64,000 nt of DNA from NCBI GenBank assembly GCA_035582835.1, contig JAYKAV010003085.1, forward strand, positions 82,442 to 146,441. The letters are read 5' to 3'. This document shows, one piece after another, positions 36,211 through 50,761 of the stretch; positions within the stretch are counted from its first letter, which is position 1; each line of letters starts with the position of its first letter. Both the position numbers and the translations under genes were made by a program. Origin of the DNA: Phoebastria nigripes (taxonomy: Eukaryota; Chordata; Aves; Procellariiformes; Diomedeidae). The notes under the pieces were generated by a model, which saw only the letters and a program-made list of their open reading frames with translations, was not told the origin of the DNA and did not search any database.

Positions 36211-39200
36211 TAGGAGGATCAGCAGCTATCTCTCCACCCTGTTGCACCATGCAGTTTTTAACACAAACAGGAAGCATTTTCACAAGATTTTACCATTTTC
36301 ATTTATTTTCAAAAATGAAAAAGTTTTAACTACAGATACNTCTTGATGTTGCATATCATATAATCAAATAGATATGCAATACACATATACAAATGCAATC
36401 TCAAAATTACACAAGTCTCACAGATAATCAGATACTATCTGCTTCTTTATTCTTTATGTATCCTCCCCTCAAAAGTTATCCAAAGTGAATACAGAATCAT
36501 GTTTACTACCGGCATGTCTAAATATCAAGCTTTCTGTTAGCACAGTTATAGCATTGTTTCTCAGACTTATGTCAACTGCCAACAAAATAAATATGGTTTT
36601 TATATAGTAGTCTGTTACCTGTAAGGAGAAAGAATGCATTTTAAAACATATTCCTCGTCTTGTCCTATACACAACAAATGTGGCCACACCAAAGGTCCAT
36701 GTAACCGAGTACTGTGTGGCAATTCGGGAGTATTTAGAGAAGAGTATTATGTACAAGAAAGGATATATCTATGCTTTATATACTTATTCCCCAATATGCT
36801 CTTCTACTGTCGACCAACCTGCTCTGTGGACTTCCTAAAACAGAAGTCATACCACTGTATTCAAGAATGCTTCATGATTTTTTCTTCTATGAATTTGTTG
36901 GTCATTTTTTCAAACTTTTGTTATCTTTTACTTACTACATTAGTAAGCGAAGTTATACCATTGTCTTTGTTTCAAGCTTGCTTTTTGATGCTTCTCACTT
37001 TATATGCTAGAAGACAGCAAACAGTCATTCTCTTTTTACCTCTCCTTTACCTTCATGCTATATAAACTAAACTTGAAGGATGAAACCACACACTATGTAA
37101 CACAGAGCCTTGAAAATTTCATCCATAAAATATTGTTCGTGGTCACATTGATGCAATCCAAATGAACAGATTGATTTAACTTGATTCTACAACTTATTTT
37201 AACACAGTTTGGCCTCTCATTCAGAGAGCTTCACAGCAACTTCGTATCTTTTGTCTACTGCCATGATCATATTTTCCCATCCATCTTGGCTTAGAGAAAC
37301 TTGGCAGGAAAAAAAAAAAAAGTACAAAGTAGTGAGCTATTACAGTTTTTAGGAAATTTAGGAAGATTTGAACACTTTCTATTGCATCAAACTTCATCAT
37401 TAAAATAGCAAAAATAAATCCAACCTGCAAGGAAGGAGGTGTGTTAGGGGCAAATGCTTAAACCTGGAAGTAGCTTGATAACTACTGGATCTCACTTACA
37501 CACATACACAAACACAAGATTAACTACTTAACTAGAATTACTTGACTTGTTTAATTCTTGTTTGGCAGGTTTGGTAGTGAATGTAATTGTCTATATAACT
37601 ATAGCATTCTTCGGAGCATTACAAATTTTGAACCAATTAGGTGCATCAACTACTCAACCTAAGAATGCCGTAACAGAGACAGTTAACAAACACTGAAGGG
37701 AATGCAAGTCTAAAATAACACCAAACTGTTTCTCTAAGAAACTAATAATAATAACAGTAAAAACAATGATGAAATGTGAAATGTCTATTCATTGTGGAAG
37801 TACAGATTCCATTTCAAGGGAAAGCAAATTAAAGTATAATACAACAGCCTCTTCTAAGCAAACATTTAGCTCAAAATTGACCTCAGATTTTATAAATCTT
37901 TATATACTATATACTATAATAACCTATTTAAATCTTTCAGGTTTAACATATCTTAATAATGAACTAGGTTTTCTAAAAGTAAGAACTAGAAAGTCAACGC
38001 CATTTTAACAATTTGATAGAGCAAATGAGGTTTAGCTTGAAGAATAGACCTACATTAGAAGGTTTTGTATGGTCTGAAATAGTTGAAGTTAACTTTTTCT
38101 TTTTCTATCCATTCTCATAATGGTTATAAAATTACTTCCAGCTCTCTGCATCTTTGCCTGTAAAGTCTTGCGAAATAATCTTTTCATGCTGATCCTTATC
38201 ATTCTCACTTACCTTTTACAAAAAGGATGAATCACAATGTTGAGATTTAATTTAAAAGCACTCTTAGAGTCTCACCTTAACAAAAGAGAACTTGTTCCCT
38301 TATCAATTGTTACTTTCACCTACTGGATNTCTTTTCAGAAGTTGTATCTATTTTCAAAAAAAATATATTAATGTTAAATTCAATATAAAAGGTCAAAACG
38401 CCCCTATCCATTGACAGAAAACTCTTTGGAACCAGCAGGTAACAAGATCAAAGTGCACATTAAATTCAGCTGGAAGGCTTCATCAGGTTAGTTAATGGTC
38501 ATCTGTGACAACTGTGTGACTTTGGTAGATTGCTCAAGACTTCTAACACAGCTTCTAAAAAGCAACATGACATGGGAGGTTGTTAAATCACAAACATGGT
38601 TGCTTTCTGTAAGGGACTGTATTACAGCAGTGCAACACTCTAAATGACCATGATGTTACTTTCCAAATTTAATGCCTAGTGCTAAACCTCAGCTTTAATT
38701 CATATGGTATAAGATTTGTTATCTCTGCCAATCTCAACTCTGAAGATATTTCTGTTTCAAGTGTCTGGCAGCCTTTTATGAAGGTTATGACACCTCTCAG
38801 CCTAATCAGGCAAACCACCTGCCAGTATTTCTGCAATCAATATGCAGATTGCCTAAAACAGCCTATGTAGTTAAGAAGTGAGCAGAGCTGGAAGCATATC
38901 AGTGCTCAGCTGCTCCTGTGGCCACCCTTTTAAGAATGGCATAACAGCAGCTACTAAGTCTGTTATACCAGAGATGATAAAATGAATTATCCATTTAGCA
39001 GGTGTTATTGGGACAATATGCATTTAAGATAGTCTGTAATGATATGATTTTCTAAAGGAATGACTTATAGTTTGCTGGAAAAATCCAGCAAGGTCTATTC
39101 AGGGAGCTCTGGGAAGAGTTATTTTTAGTATATCAATGTCAATATACCAATGTCTGATTAAGACTCGTAAAGCTGTTGTGACTAATTCATGCCTCAAATC

Positions 39201-41718
39201 ATATTCTGCACAGGAGTGCCATGACCCAACTTTCGAACAAGGTTGCTTTGATTTGGGCACAGGAAAGGGAGTAAGAAATGAATTGAAAAGCTAAGGTACT
39301 TGATCCTTTTTTCACTGAGTATAAAGCATAGGTGGCTATGTTCATTTTCTTTTGTCCTAGACAATCTCATTAAAGCTGGGGAGCTGAGTTCTGGAAATTT
39401 AGAAAGATTTCATTGAAAAGGTTAAGAGCAATTGGATACGATAGGATTTACACCTCTTCGGAAATGCTTATTGAAAACCTATTAAATCTGTGTAAGGTTG
39501 TCTATCCAGGCTGAACTGGGAACTTCTTTTATCATTGTCCTTAAACTTTCAGAGGCGAGCCAAGAGACTATGATTTAAAGAGACACAGTACTAGTTTGAA
39601 CCCTTCATTTCTTTCTCACTAGATGATGAGAAGCATAAATGGACCACAGTGTCAATTATAATAGTGTTTTATTCTATTGCTTTATTACCTGAAATTTTCA
39701 AATAATTATAATTTAATGAGAGTATTATTGTGGGGGATTTTTTTTTCCTAAGTTCCCTTCTGTTACTTTCCCTTTTAGTAACTTGGTGGTTGCTGAGGGA
39801 TTTTGTTAATCTACCAATCTGAATTCACCTCTCTTTTAAATAGAAATACACTTTCACATTCAGAGACTGATGTCGGAGTTTACACACAGCCACTGTGAAT
39901 TTTGCAGGCCTAACCACTGCCCATTGTTCAGAAATGGTGTAGGTGAAGCAGTAGAAGTAATCATCAAAAGTGCAGGCACAAGGCAAGCCTGAAACAGCAG
40001 TTGAACAACCAGGTTTAAGGTGGTTTCCCTAGTGGCAGACAGAGCATATGCAGGGCCCTAGCATTGGCTGTGGGTGCTGTATGTCTGTAGGCAAAGCAGA
40101 AAAATGCAGCAGGAAAAGAAGAAAGAACAGAACAGCCTAAACACAGAGGGAGAAGTCTGAGCAACAGGACTAGAGAAAGGAAAAAAAAGAGCTAGAGCAT
40201 GAAGCTCAGAGTAAAGAACTGGTATCTAAAGGCCTAGATACTGTTATTATTATTTTTGTGGGTTTATTCCTTTTTATTTTTATGTTTTATCCTGTGAAAG
40301 TGACAAGGATTTCAAAGAAAATATGAGGGCACCTATTTCTTACTCCAACATAAATAATTTTTAAGTCCACAAATTTTAGCTGTATTTTTTACGACTGTCA
40401 TCATAACTATTTGTTGCATTTGTTCACATTTTACACAAAAGTTTCATTTCTGGAATTCTTAAGGGCTTTTTGATGTATCGATATTTTTCTAAGGAATTCG
40501 CCTTAATATTTTATTGTCACATATTCAAGCCAACAAAAAACCAGATTCTACTGTAGTTCTACCATGCTTTTGGCATTTCTTTATATTTTTTTAAACAAAT
40601 TTTAATATAAACTATGGAGTTTTGCTTGTACTGTGCAAGTGTCAGGTTCAGGGCTCCAAGTCTTTGACAACTACTTAAAAGATACCTGTCTAAACAAAGT
40701 GGAAGAAAGCTAGTAGGGTAGAAGTGTGAACTGCAGAGTCATTTCAGATGACAGATCCTTGTCTTGTAAGGTTCCCTCTACACATCACTATGGTCTCAGC
40801 TTCTATCATAAGATTTTTTTTTTTTTTTATATTCAGTTATTTCCTCTGTTGTTTCACATCTGCCCAGTGAAGAACAGTAAAGGTCTGAAATGATATGATA
40901 TTTATCATCTGTCAGGGTACAGAAAGGGCTGCAGGCCTTTCAGCTCATTTATGCCACATAGTATGGTATAGGAATAGTATTATGCTAAAATAGCTATACT
41001 GTTCAAGCACTGTACTAATATTTCTGGATAGCATTATTGGTGCTATGCCTGCCTCTTCAGAGCTACCTCAAGGATATCTGTCCAGTGACACAGTTACCCT
41101 AACTACACGTAAATTATTAACAGTTAAACATGGTGTAATACAACATCATATTTCATTTAAATAGGCATGTATTGTGAAATTTGCACTAGAAGTAATTCCG
41201 TTCACCTTTGCTTCCTGTCTCTAGAGACTGACCATATCTGTCATGCCGTTGCTATTCCCACATCAGCTCACAGCAGTGTTACGCTGACTCCAGCTCGTGC
41301 CAGTAAACTCCTGAAAGCCTCGTGCAGTAGCATTGGGGGGAAATTAAAATAAAGGTTAATGTCATTTTTTATGGTTGACTAGTTCTTTAAAAAGACCAAA
41401 GGGAAGGTAGCCTCTGAAGCCTGAAGTATTTATTAGTCTGAGGAACATCAGGGAGTACCAAATACACCTGTCAAAGCTGAGCTTATCATCTTATGAGGAG
41501 GAATTACTAGTGCTTGTTACAGGAGCAGCAAAATCAGCAGTACTGCTCCAAGTTAGCATTGATGAAACAAAGATGGTAGCAGAAAACTACACACAGGAGT
41601 GAGTAAAACATAAAACTGAACTGTAGTATAATTTCCAAGCTCAGGACTAACATTTACATGATTTTTTTTTCTGTGAAAATGCATTACAGAAGAAGGAAAA
41701 CACACATTTAGTAGACTC

Positions 41719-41751
41719 TGTGCGCATGTGTGTGCACGTGCGCACGTGTGC
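41719..41751. repeat. Alternating purine-pyrimidine tract with two CACGTG sites
   Basis: Thirty-three bases alternate strictly between pyrimidine and purine (TGTGCGCATGTG...). At 41,735-41,748 lies a perfect 14-base palindrome, CACGTGCGCACGTG, made of two CACGTG E-boxes with a CG between them. Such tracts favour left-handed Z-DNA, and CACGTG is the site of Myc/Max, USF and CLOCK-type factors. A decayed (TG)n microsatellite explains it equally well. Confidence 0.75.
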
Positions 41752-43120
41752 TAGTATGGGGGAAAAAATCTGTGTTTTGTATCATATATATCACATATCT
41801 TCTTTATAGATCATGATGAACAAATTTACCGCAGTGAAAATTTTCAATTGATCGCTATACAAATTCAGCAATACCATACTGGTAGAGCAGGAAAATATCA
41901 TTTACACAGTATTGTCCAGTAATTACCATTCTTCATGTGGAAGGATTATTTTGTTTGCTGGTCATGAATTCATTTTGCATCACATGCTTGATCCTTGGCT
42001 TTTCCAAAACTAGTCAAATAAAGTGACAATTAGATCACAGGTTACAGTAACTGCATTGTTTGGTTTTGTTTTTTTAGATTGGGAGGATGCACTCTAATTT
42101 TATTGGATAACTAAACTGACTAGTGAGTTGAGCCAGTAACTACACCCTGATGTCAGGGTACCAAGCACCTTCCGGCCTAAACACTCTACAATATCGAAGA
42201 AGTAGTGATCGGGAGATGAAAGAGTTACCAATAAGAAAATGAGAAGAGATGATTAAAGTAACTCACCAAAGTTTAATGAGCTAGAGCAACACAGTGAATC
42301 TAAGTCTCCTGCGTAGGTCCACAACCAAATTGTCATGAAAATCAGTAGAGATTTTGACCATTGCTGTATGATGACATTGGCCAGATTTGAGCCAGCAGTC
42401 GCTAAGCGTGAAGGGTGCCCTACTGTATTGTCAATGTTCTGCAAACTGTGTCAATAAAACACCCCAAATAATTAGCGTAAATCCTGCCAATATTAGATTG
42501 CTGCACATATTATAAGAAAAAAAAAAAGAAGAAAAAAAGGAGTCTTGTGCAATAACTTTATTGAGTTATGTGTATGTATAGAAAGAGTCTATTGGTTATT
42601 GCATAAACTTTATTGATTTCTTTGTGCTTTGGATATTTGCTTCTGTAATAAACTGGGATTTTATTAATTGACCTGATGTATGAAAGGAATATTGGTTGGT
42701 GTATAGATCAATACTTGGAGAAATATATTCTCTGTGGACATATGAGCCATACTATTTTGACATTTAATAAATTGGATTAGAGCATATGCATATTTGGGCA
42801 ATAATTTCATTTGTAAGCTGTATTTCTAAACACAGGTGTAACTTATGAAACTTGTGCTGCTGATGATCTGTAACATTCTTTGTTGTATATGGCATTGTGA
42901 ATTCTGTTTACGGGAAACCATAAAAATAACTACGTAGTAACTATGTAGGTGGGTTGACTGTTTATCTGACAGATTACATCTACAGAAGCCCATATCTGGT
43001 TTTTTTTTTTACATCCTTCCACTCAGATATGGAGTAGGTTATGTGAGATCTGTACAGTAAGTACCCCTTAAATATATTGCCTAACTGCTTACAACATCTA
43101 TTATTCAATTCACATACTTG

Positions 43121-43540
43121 TAAAGACCTTGAGTACACCACCAGGCCCTAATTGCCCTGACTAGCCACATGTGGGGTCTCCACCCACGCATAATTTGTCC
43201 ACTGGCCCAAGAGCTGCATTTAAATTCAGGCCCTTTGCTTTGCCTGAGCTATGTGGTAGGTATGTTATGCTTTGTCTTGCTACCCTTACCTTACTGTCTG
43301 GTGAGTGGGGATGTGCCTAGTGTTTGCTGACTAGTTGACTGAACCTGACTGCTGTTACTGGACCTGTTCTGCTTGTCTTGCTCAGGTATAGTGGGACTGC
43401 ACCCCTTTTATTTATTCCTCTGCTGCCTTGCTGTTATTAGTTCCTGGGCTGCCTTCTCTTGCTGAGCAGTCTACTCTTGCCACTTTTGATACTTTTCCAT
43501 GCCAGGATTAAACCAGGATTTTTCTAGGGTAGCAATGCTG
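43121..43540. other. Unassigned GC-richer block, possibly an old LTR or other retroelement
   Basis: Base composition changes from AT-rich flanks to nearly even G+C over about 400 bases. The block has CACATGTGGGGTCTCC, a TATA-like CATTTAAATTC at about 43,218-43,228 followed by GCTTTGCCTGAGC, short CTGACTAGTTGACTGAACCTGACTG-type internal echoes and a pyrimidine-rich right half. This resembles the promoter half of a retroviral LTR, but I could not find matching TG...CA ends or a target duplication. No open frame is kept. Alternatives are a diverged LINE 3' end or unique functional DNA. Confidence 0.3.
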
Positions 43541-45968
43541 TAAAAAATAAGGTGTACCCACAAACTCCTTGTATATGCAAGCACAAGTTTGTTCTGACTC
43601 TTCAAACCTCAAAGCTTAGTAAGACAGAAAAAGTTTTTTTTTTTTTTTCCCACATAGCTTTTAACTACTTCAAAACAGGCCTTTCTACACCATAAGTATT
43701 AAACTGAAGTGTACTGAAGTAACCTGCAAGTGGTGTTTGATATGCTTCTTTTATATTATTAGGTGGGAGCATTTCTGGTTTGAATTACATTAAAAAAAAA
43801 AATAGCAGTACTTGCTCTGTCTTAGGATAGCTACTTTCCTGTTAAGGGAAAATGGAAGACTTTAAGGAAACCTGTAACTAAGCCTAATGTACAAATTGTA
43901 CTATTGAGGGAATAAGGAATATATTGCACTGTTGCACAGTAGAAAGAAAAAAAAAAATGTCTGTGGCTCCTTTAATTTCATTCTTATTAAATTATGCTTT
44001 CCAAATGAATATCGAAGTGCAACTAACTTGCTCTGAGGTATATTTACTGACTGAAACATGAGCCGTGAAGCTGATCAGCAGTTGAGTGCCTCAGATGAGA
44101 AACAGGCCAAGCTTTTTTTGGAAGCAAAAGCAGTACCAAATCTGTCAATGCACTAGGTGTGCTTGTTGTTCTTGGTTTCTTCTTGAATGATGAACAGAGG
44201 TGCATTGACAGTAGTGCAGTACCCCAGACNAAAGTTATCTTGCTAATGGGTCAGTGGCAGAAAGATGAGGTGTGAAGCTGGATTTAAAATAAAAATACTG
44301 GAGTTTAAGAACAAGGTAGAGATAAGCTTCTTAACTAACTTAACACTTCAGAGTCATAGAGGTCAGTTTGTCATCTATGGGAACTAGCAAGATATGGCTA
44401 AATCTTGTTTGTACTTCTTTCTTCCTTTTGTTAAACTTTGTCTGGTGACTGTGTCTGCCTGTTTTTAGTTTGTAAATCATCTAGGGCAAGGACCTAGGGC
44501 AAATAAGGGTAATCTAGCCACATATCATCTTGCAAGCTTGTTCAATGTCCGTCACACTGTAAATACAAGATATGGAAAATAGTTATAACTTTCAAATCCC
44601 AGTTCTTAGCTAGTTTTCTATGTGGATGCTACCTATTTGACTTCACTTGTGCAGTTCAACAAGGCTCAGATCTCAAGTTGTATGGCTAGCACAAGATTTC
44701 TGTTTTACGAAAAACAACTCTTAATAAGGCTAGCTCTTGGGCAGATCTAAAAAGAAGGAAAAAAGCAGTAACACCATCAACAACCTCACCCTGCCCCATT
44801 TTTGTAGGGTGTCACTGAGTGATGTGATCCAGTACACTCAAGCTATTTGCCCCATTAATGCTATTAAGGAGATGAATTTGCTTAAGCTTTCTCCTGTATG
44901 ATAGACATTATTGATCCTGTAACTTTCTTCCCTCAAGTGGTAGATTGTTTCCTTAGGAAAGGGCAATCTGAGGCAGTGAAGCAAAAGACAGAAACACTTG
45001 CCAATCATAAATGTTAAATTTAATGTAGGACAGCTAGACAATGCAAGTATTAGGGGCAGATACAGGCCTGACTTGAAAGGAAAGAGAGCTGAGTGACCAG
45101 AAAGTGGAGAGGCTGTGAAGCTCCATGGCTGCAAGGAAATTACTTGTATAGCCATATGTAAGCATTAAGATGGGTGTGTGTGCTATATAGTGCTATTGGC
45201 AGGAAGGGTCTGAATCTTTATTTGTCTTCTCTCTTATGACAAATTTCATGCCCCTATAAAGCTATTTTTACTCCTTTATTCCTACCCATATCAACTTAGC
45301 TTAGTGCCTAAATCATTCTGGTTGGGTGCTCCTAGGTCAGTTCCTCTTATCCCATCTGTAGACTTCACCAAGACTGTGCACTACCTCCCATGTGCTAGCT
45401 TTGCCTGAGTTCTAGTTATCTTAACTGAAGAGGAACATTCTTCATTCATAAATGTATGCATGTTAGGGCAAATTCACATGTTTAGCAAATAATTCTCACT
45501 CTTCTGTAAAAATTACTGCAGTTAATGGAAGAAATATCAGCCTATGAGCAGTGTGTGCTGAGGGAAGAACAGTAGGCTGAAGGAAACAGACAGTAAGAAG
45601 GATGAGTATAGCCACCATTCTTCTGCTGACTACCTACTCTGTACTCCTTCCAGTTACAGTAAAACTTTTTGTTTATTTTTGGCTTTTTGATTTATCTATC
45701 TATCTACTGCTAGAGTAATTAGGTAAACTGTTTGTATAGTGATCCATAGTATGTGTCTATACGTGATCTTCATGAAGTTATCAGCACCCAGAAACAACTT
45801 CTAATGTATTATGCCATGATGAGAAGAAATTCTGCAATTGACTGTAGCTTTACTATGGAGTGGAAGTTACTTCATCCTCTGTAATCATGCTTATGGGTGA
45901 AATGTCTGAGAGTAGAAGTCTTCTTTCAAGGCTTATGAACAACCACACTAGATTTTTTTCACTTGATG

Positions 45969-46012
45969 CTTGGATCATTATGCAATTTTATTTGGACCAT
46001 TATGCAATCTTC
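45969..46012. repeat. 22-bp tandem duplication with two ATTATGCAAT boxes
   Basis: Two imperfect 22-base units each contain ATTATGCAAT (45,977-45,986 and 45,999-46,008). ATTATGCAAT resembles a C/EBP-family binding site. The two boxes are 22 bases apart, about two helical turns. Confidence 0.6.
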
Positions 46013-49000
46013 TTCTCCTAGAGTTTTCCTGCTACAAAGTCTTGATAAGAAATAAGGCCTTGCCTTGGCCCACTGCACTGGCATGAGTTTTTCTAGTAAT
46101 ATCTGACAGGTAGTTATGTCCCTGTCCCTTCAGACTTCACTAAATTCCTGCTAAGGAAGAGTTAAACATTGCATAAAAAAGCAGGAAACCAGCTGCTGAA
46201 ATGTGTCCTTCAGACTACTTCAGAGCTGGTTCAGGATCTAACCGCTGTTTCTGCTGCACATGCTCCACAATAGCAATGTCAAGCGGACAGAGACAGGCTG
46301 CCAGCACTGTATCTGCCCAAGGCCAGAGGGAGCACTTATTTTCATCAGCAATTTGAAGTGGTAAGCTGAGAAACCATGTATTTATTATGTTATAACTTCT
46401 GTCTAAGCACATTATAAGGTAGGTCAGGCCTATCTTCTAAGAACTGCAACACTACAGTACTGCAGAACTGCATTAGTTCAATGCAGAACTTGCATGAAAA
46501 TAAGTCAATTTTTCTATACAGTGTACATTCTGTTAGTAGAAGTATAGTCACAAAGACTGTAACATCTGACAACAGGATTTCTTAAGTCCTATATAGTGCA
46601 TATGCTTAACTTTTTGATTGTGGACAGAAAAGACAATTGTAAAAGAGTATTTTTATAAGACTGATGCATTCACTCCTGACATACGGCAAAATTTCCTATT
46701 GAAATGCTGAAGTTGTTAATATTTACTTTATTTTGTCATGGGACAATTAGCTGGATAATGTTCTGAATAATTATGAATTATTGATGAAATACCTGATGAA
46801 GTAGATCAGTACAAGACTTTCAAAATTCTCANTTTTGAGAAGTTTTGAAACATTTTTGCTACTAACTTTATAACTGAAGTCAAAATACTAATAAAACTTA
46901 CCAGAAGAAGCCAGTTATGAAACATAATTTGGTAGACTTTCAAACTAAACAAGGATTCACTTCACTGTCCTTTCCACCTGGTTAGTTCCCGATGGTCAGG
47001 AACTAATAGGCATGGTTGGATTTCTGTTATTATACGTAAAGAAAATGCCTTGAGAAGCAGTTTGAGGTAGTGGAAGGAGGTGCCTTTACTCTTTCTGCAG
47101 CAACCTGGTTAAATGACTTCAGTTATCAAACCATCTTTTTCAAACTTTAAACTTATTCTATTTAAGACCATAATATTTAAAGCTACTGTTTAAGAAATTA
47201 CCTTGTGAAAGAAAATCTCGTTCAGTGCCCACTGCTAAGTAATTCTGGTCTGAATACTATGGGTGTACATTAAAACATATCAATTATGTTCAGAAATTAT
47301 CCATGTAGCAGCAGTAGCTGGACACTACTTTCAGACATTCATTTTCATTTGCATACATTAAATGAATGCAGAAATGTCATTAGTGACAGTACACTGAAAA
47401 TAAAATTAAGCAGGGGCAAAGTGTTTCAACACCACCACAGGATGGTCAGCTGCAAGTGAAAAATATCACTTACTGAAAAAAAATATCTGTCACTATTGTC
47501 CTAGAAGACTCTAAAAAGGCAACCGCCACTCTTCATGACACTGACACAGATTACACTTATGCAGCAAGTTCCATGTTGTTTGCTGTAATTATTGTAAAAC
47601 ATTTGACTGGGTCATGAAACCAGACAATGTCAATTAGTGCTCTGCATGCAATTCAAGTGGATTAAGCCCCAAGGTGGAATGCTAAAGAGATTTAAGGGAT
47701 GCATTATTGCATTACAGGACTGCAAAGTATATAAACCAAATAGCAATTTCAGTGTATGAGGTGTCTCACCAGACTAAGTTTTCTCAAGGTCCTATAGCAA
47801 ACTGCACACAAATTTAAGTAAGCGCAGTAAAAATGGCAAACAAATGCAAACAGCAAAAATGCAAGTACAGATGTATAGGTGTGTCTGTATGCATAATTAT
47901 ATGCTTATACACAATACAATTTCAGCAGCAGAAAATATAAGCTTCCCTTTTAATTTAGCTAACAGATAATATTTTTGCTTATTCTGACAGGGGTTAATGG
48001 ACAGAGTACACAAGCACTGACAAACTAAGATAGTACTGAAGCATTAAACAAGAGCATCCAAACATCCATGTAAGCAGATGTTATGACCTTTTCTCATAGT
48101 TAAAGCTATTTACTTAGCTCAGAATATTTGACTGCTACTGGGACTTGAGACTTTCTTTGTCCTCCTAGAAAAGGCAAGTCAAGCTCCTTCTCCCTTCAGG
48201 AAACTCATGAAGATGTCAGATGAGTACTTCCAAGTGAAATCTAGAGCTTTTGCTTGCTTTTTCTCTCTCCAATTTCTCAAATGCTTTTGACATGGCTGCT
48301 TTTTAAGCACTGCTGAAGAAATGGTCTGGCTATGGATGCAGTCTCTACCATGATTCCAAGTTCTTGCACAGTAGGTCAACACCTTACAGAAAGATTTTAG
48401 CATCTGCATCACTGCCACTATAAAGATCTCTGTCACTTTATACACTAATGTTAAGCTTCACAACCCCATTGTGGAATAGGCATGTTCTGCCATATCCTTT
48501 TCTGATAGATGCACTGAAGATGATTTTTTTTTTTTAAATCAAGCTGCACAGTGAGGCATTGATAAAGTCAGCAGTAGAAGCAAGCAGTACTGACTCTGAG
48601 GCATGTGTTCCAGTTCCTAGATACTTTCTATAGCAATCAGCAGGAGTTAGGTTCTCACTCTGGCTGATTGGAAGTTGAGCAGAAAACAATGTTTACTGCT
48701 GCTGCATGCAACTTGATAAAGAGTGGCTGGAGCAAGTTACATATAAATCACTCATGATATTTAATTGCTGTAGCACAGCAGGGAAGATGTACAGGCATTG
48801 GAATTTCTTTTAAAGAAAGAAAAGTTTGGACACTGTAACATTGTAAACTGAAAATACAGTATTGGGTTTTTTGCAAGAAATGAAGCATGAATGAATATCT
48901 CTGCTTAAGTACCTGCACATATGCTGCCCCAATTGCATCAGTTTTGATAGAGAAAGCCACTGCAACCACCTTACAGTTGTATAGAAATACAAGTAAACAT

Positions 49001-50761
49001 GCTCATACAAAAAGATACACTATATGAAGTGTGAATATTTTTCAGAATGCCTTGGGTTCCCTCCACTCCCACTTACCTCACCTATGTACCTCATCTCCCA
49101 TCAACACCACCTCAGAGAAATATATCCTTCCACCAATGCAGATGTTATACTTCTTTGAGTTTTATATAAGAAAAAACATTTCTCCAAATTATAAAAAAAA
49201 ACCCTGATAAACGTACTATCTAATAATCCACAGCTGTAAATCATTATTGGTAAGATAAGTTATATTTCATTTAAAGACCTTGTACGTCCTTAGGCAGATA
49301 TTTCATGCCAAAACCTAGATCAGAAAGCAATAGCCTCCATAGGAGGGCACACCATATGTTTCCCTAACTAATTTAAGATACTGCTTAACAGAACGGTGGT
49401 TGTCTTTGATTACTCCGGAAAAAAAGTCTTTTGAGAAAAACAGAAGCATGCCTGTTTAATGGCTATGTACAACAGAAGTTTTTATAAATGGTTTGTTTCC
49501 GTGCTAATTTTTTTTTTATTATTTTCAGTGTGAATAAGCAGACAATCATGATGAGGAGAAACTCTGCTTACATGCAAAAAGTATATAAAGGTGAAAACTG
49601 CAATACAAAGGAAAGCATGTGAAGCTGTGACTTATTTCTCTTGCATTCAGTTATTTGGTGCCTTGTTTTACTCTGTCAGTATAACTGTACAACTTTTAAA
49701 GTTAAAAAAAATAAGTATTTTATCTTTGGCAACTTTAAATAAGAGATTTAATTATACAAAAAATTTAATTACTTCTTAGCTTCATTTTAGACATGGAATA
49801 ACATTTCCCCTGCAGAAGCTTTCATGTAAATTCCCATGATTTTTATCATATCATTTTTTTTCTGTTTCAAAGTGCAGACACTCCTGCATAGTTCCCCTGT
49901 CTTCAACGAAATAACTTTCTTAGCAAGTCTTCTCAGACCTAAAATAAAGGAAAGACTCCCATTCCTACCCATGATTTTTACCCACAGTTATCTATTCTCT
50001 GCTCTCTATGCAGTAAGGGCAGACCAGGTAGGTTTAAAATAGGCCAAAGTTAGGTTTTGAACCCCCTTAAATGATAGAACTCACCTTATGACCATGGAAG
50101 AGTTTGCAGTATTGCAATAAACAAAATCCGGAATGATACATGCAGCTTGCAGAGGATTAGGTCCTCATGTCAATAGTGTTAAGACTGAAATGCTGCATAA
50201 GCAGTGATGTGTAAGTAAAGTAGTAAATTATGGAAGTTGGCAAATAACTGAGTAGTTATAAAATAAATTCAATAGGAATAGTTTGTGGGACTCTGGATTA
50301 GTCTGCAATTGAAAAACTGTTTAAATGACCAGGAAGTCATATAAAAAGATGGATTGCATTTCTGAGAACAAGCATTTTGTGTGAGAAATTGGATAATAGG
50401 AGTCTTGAATTTACAAGGGTGAAGAGAATTGGAAAGAGTCCCAGGACAGAAAAGGCCTCTTCTGAATTGCTCCAGAACAACTTCTTTTAATCCGTGTACA
50501 AGTTTCTGAACTCTCACACTTCAGGAAAGCTGAAAAAAAGTCGGGTTATCTTTTTGGTGTGTAAGATGCTTTTTATTTTTTGTTGGCTTGAGGCTGTGCA
50601 ATTCAGTTGGGGTATCTAAATAGAGTTAAGATTTCATGCTATTATTCATGGCTATTTGTATCTTGTATTTAGATTTTGTCACTGTTTGGTTTGGGATTTT
50701 TTTTTAAAGTACTTTTCTGGCAGGCACAATTCCATTACTCTCTAATCATGTCTGAACTTTT

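Noticed and set aside
36083..36346. Phe/Cys/Val-rich and Lys/Thr/Pro-rich frames on both strands
   Set aside because: They come from the G/T-rich low-complexity tract.
36634..37065. Open frame of 143 codons on the plus strand
   Set aside because: The longest frame outside CR1, but it is Phe/Leu/Cys/Tyr-rich, has no domain or signal I recognise, overlaps other frames of similar quality and lies in AT-rich DNA where such lengths arise by chance.
46215..46412. Minus-strand frame of 65 codons with a Gln/Pro/Glu-rich end
   Set aside because: Slightly GC-richer than its surroundings, but no family was recognised and there is no convincing splice-site pair. Left as unique DNA.
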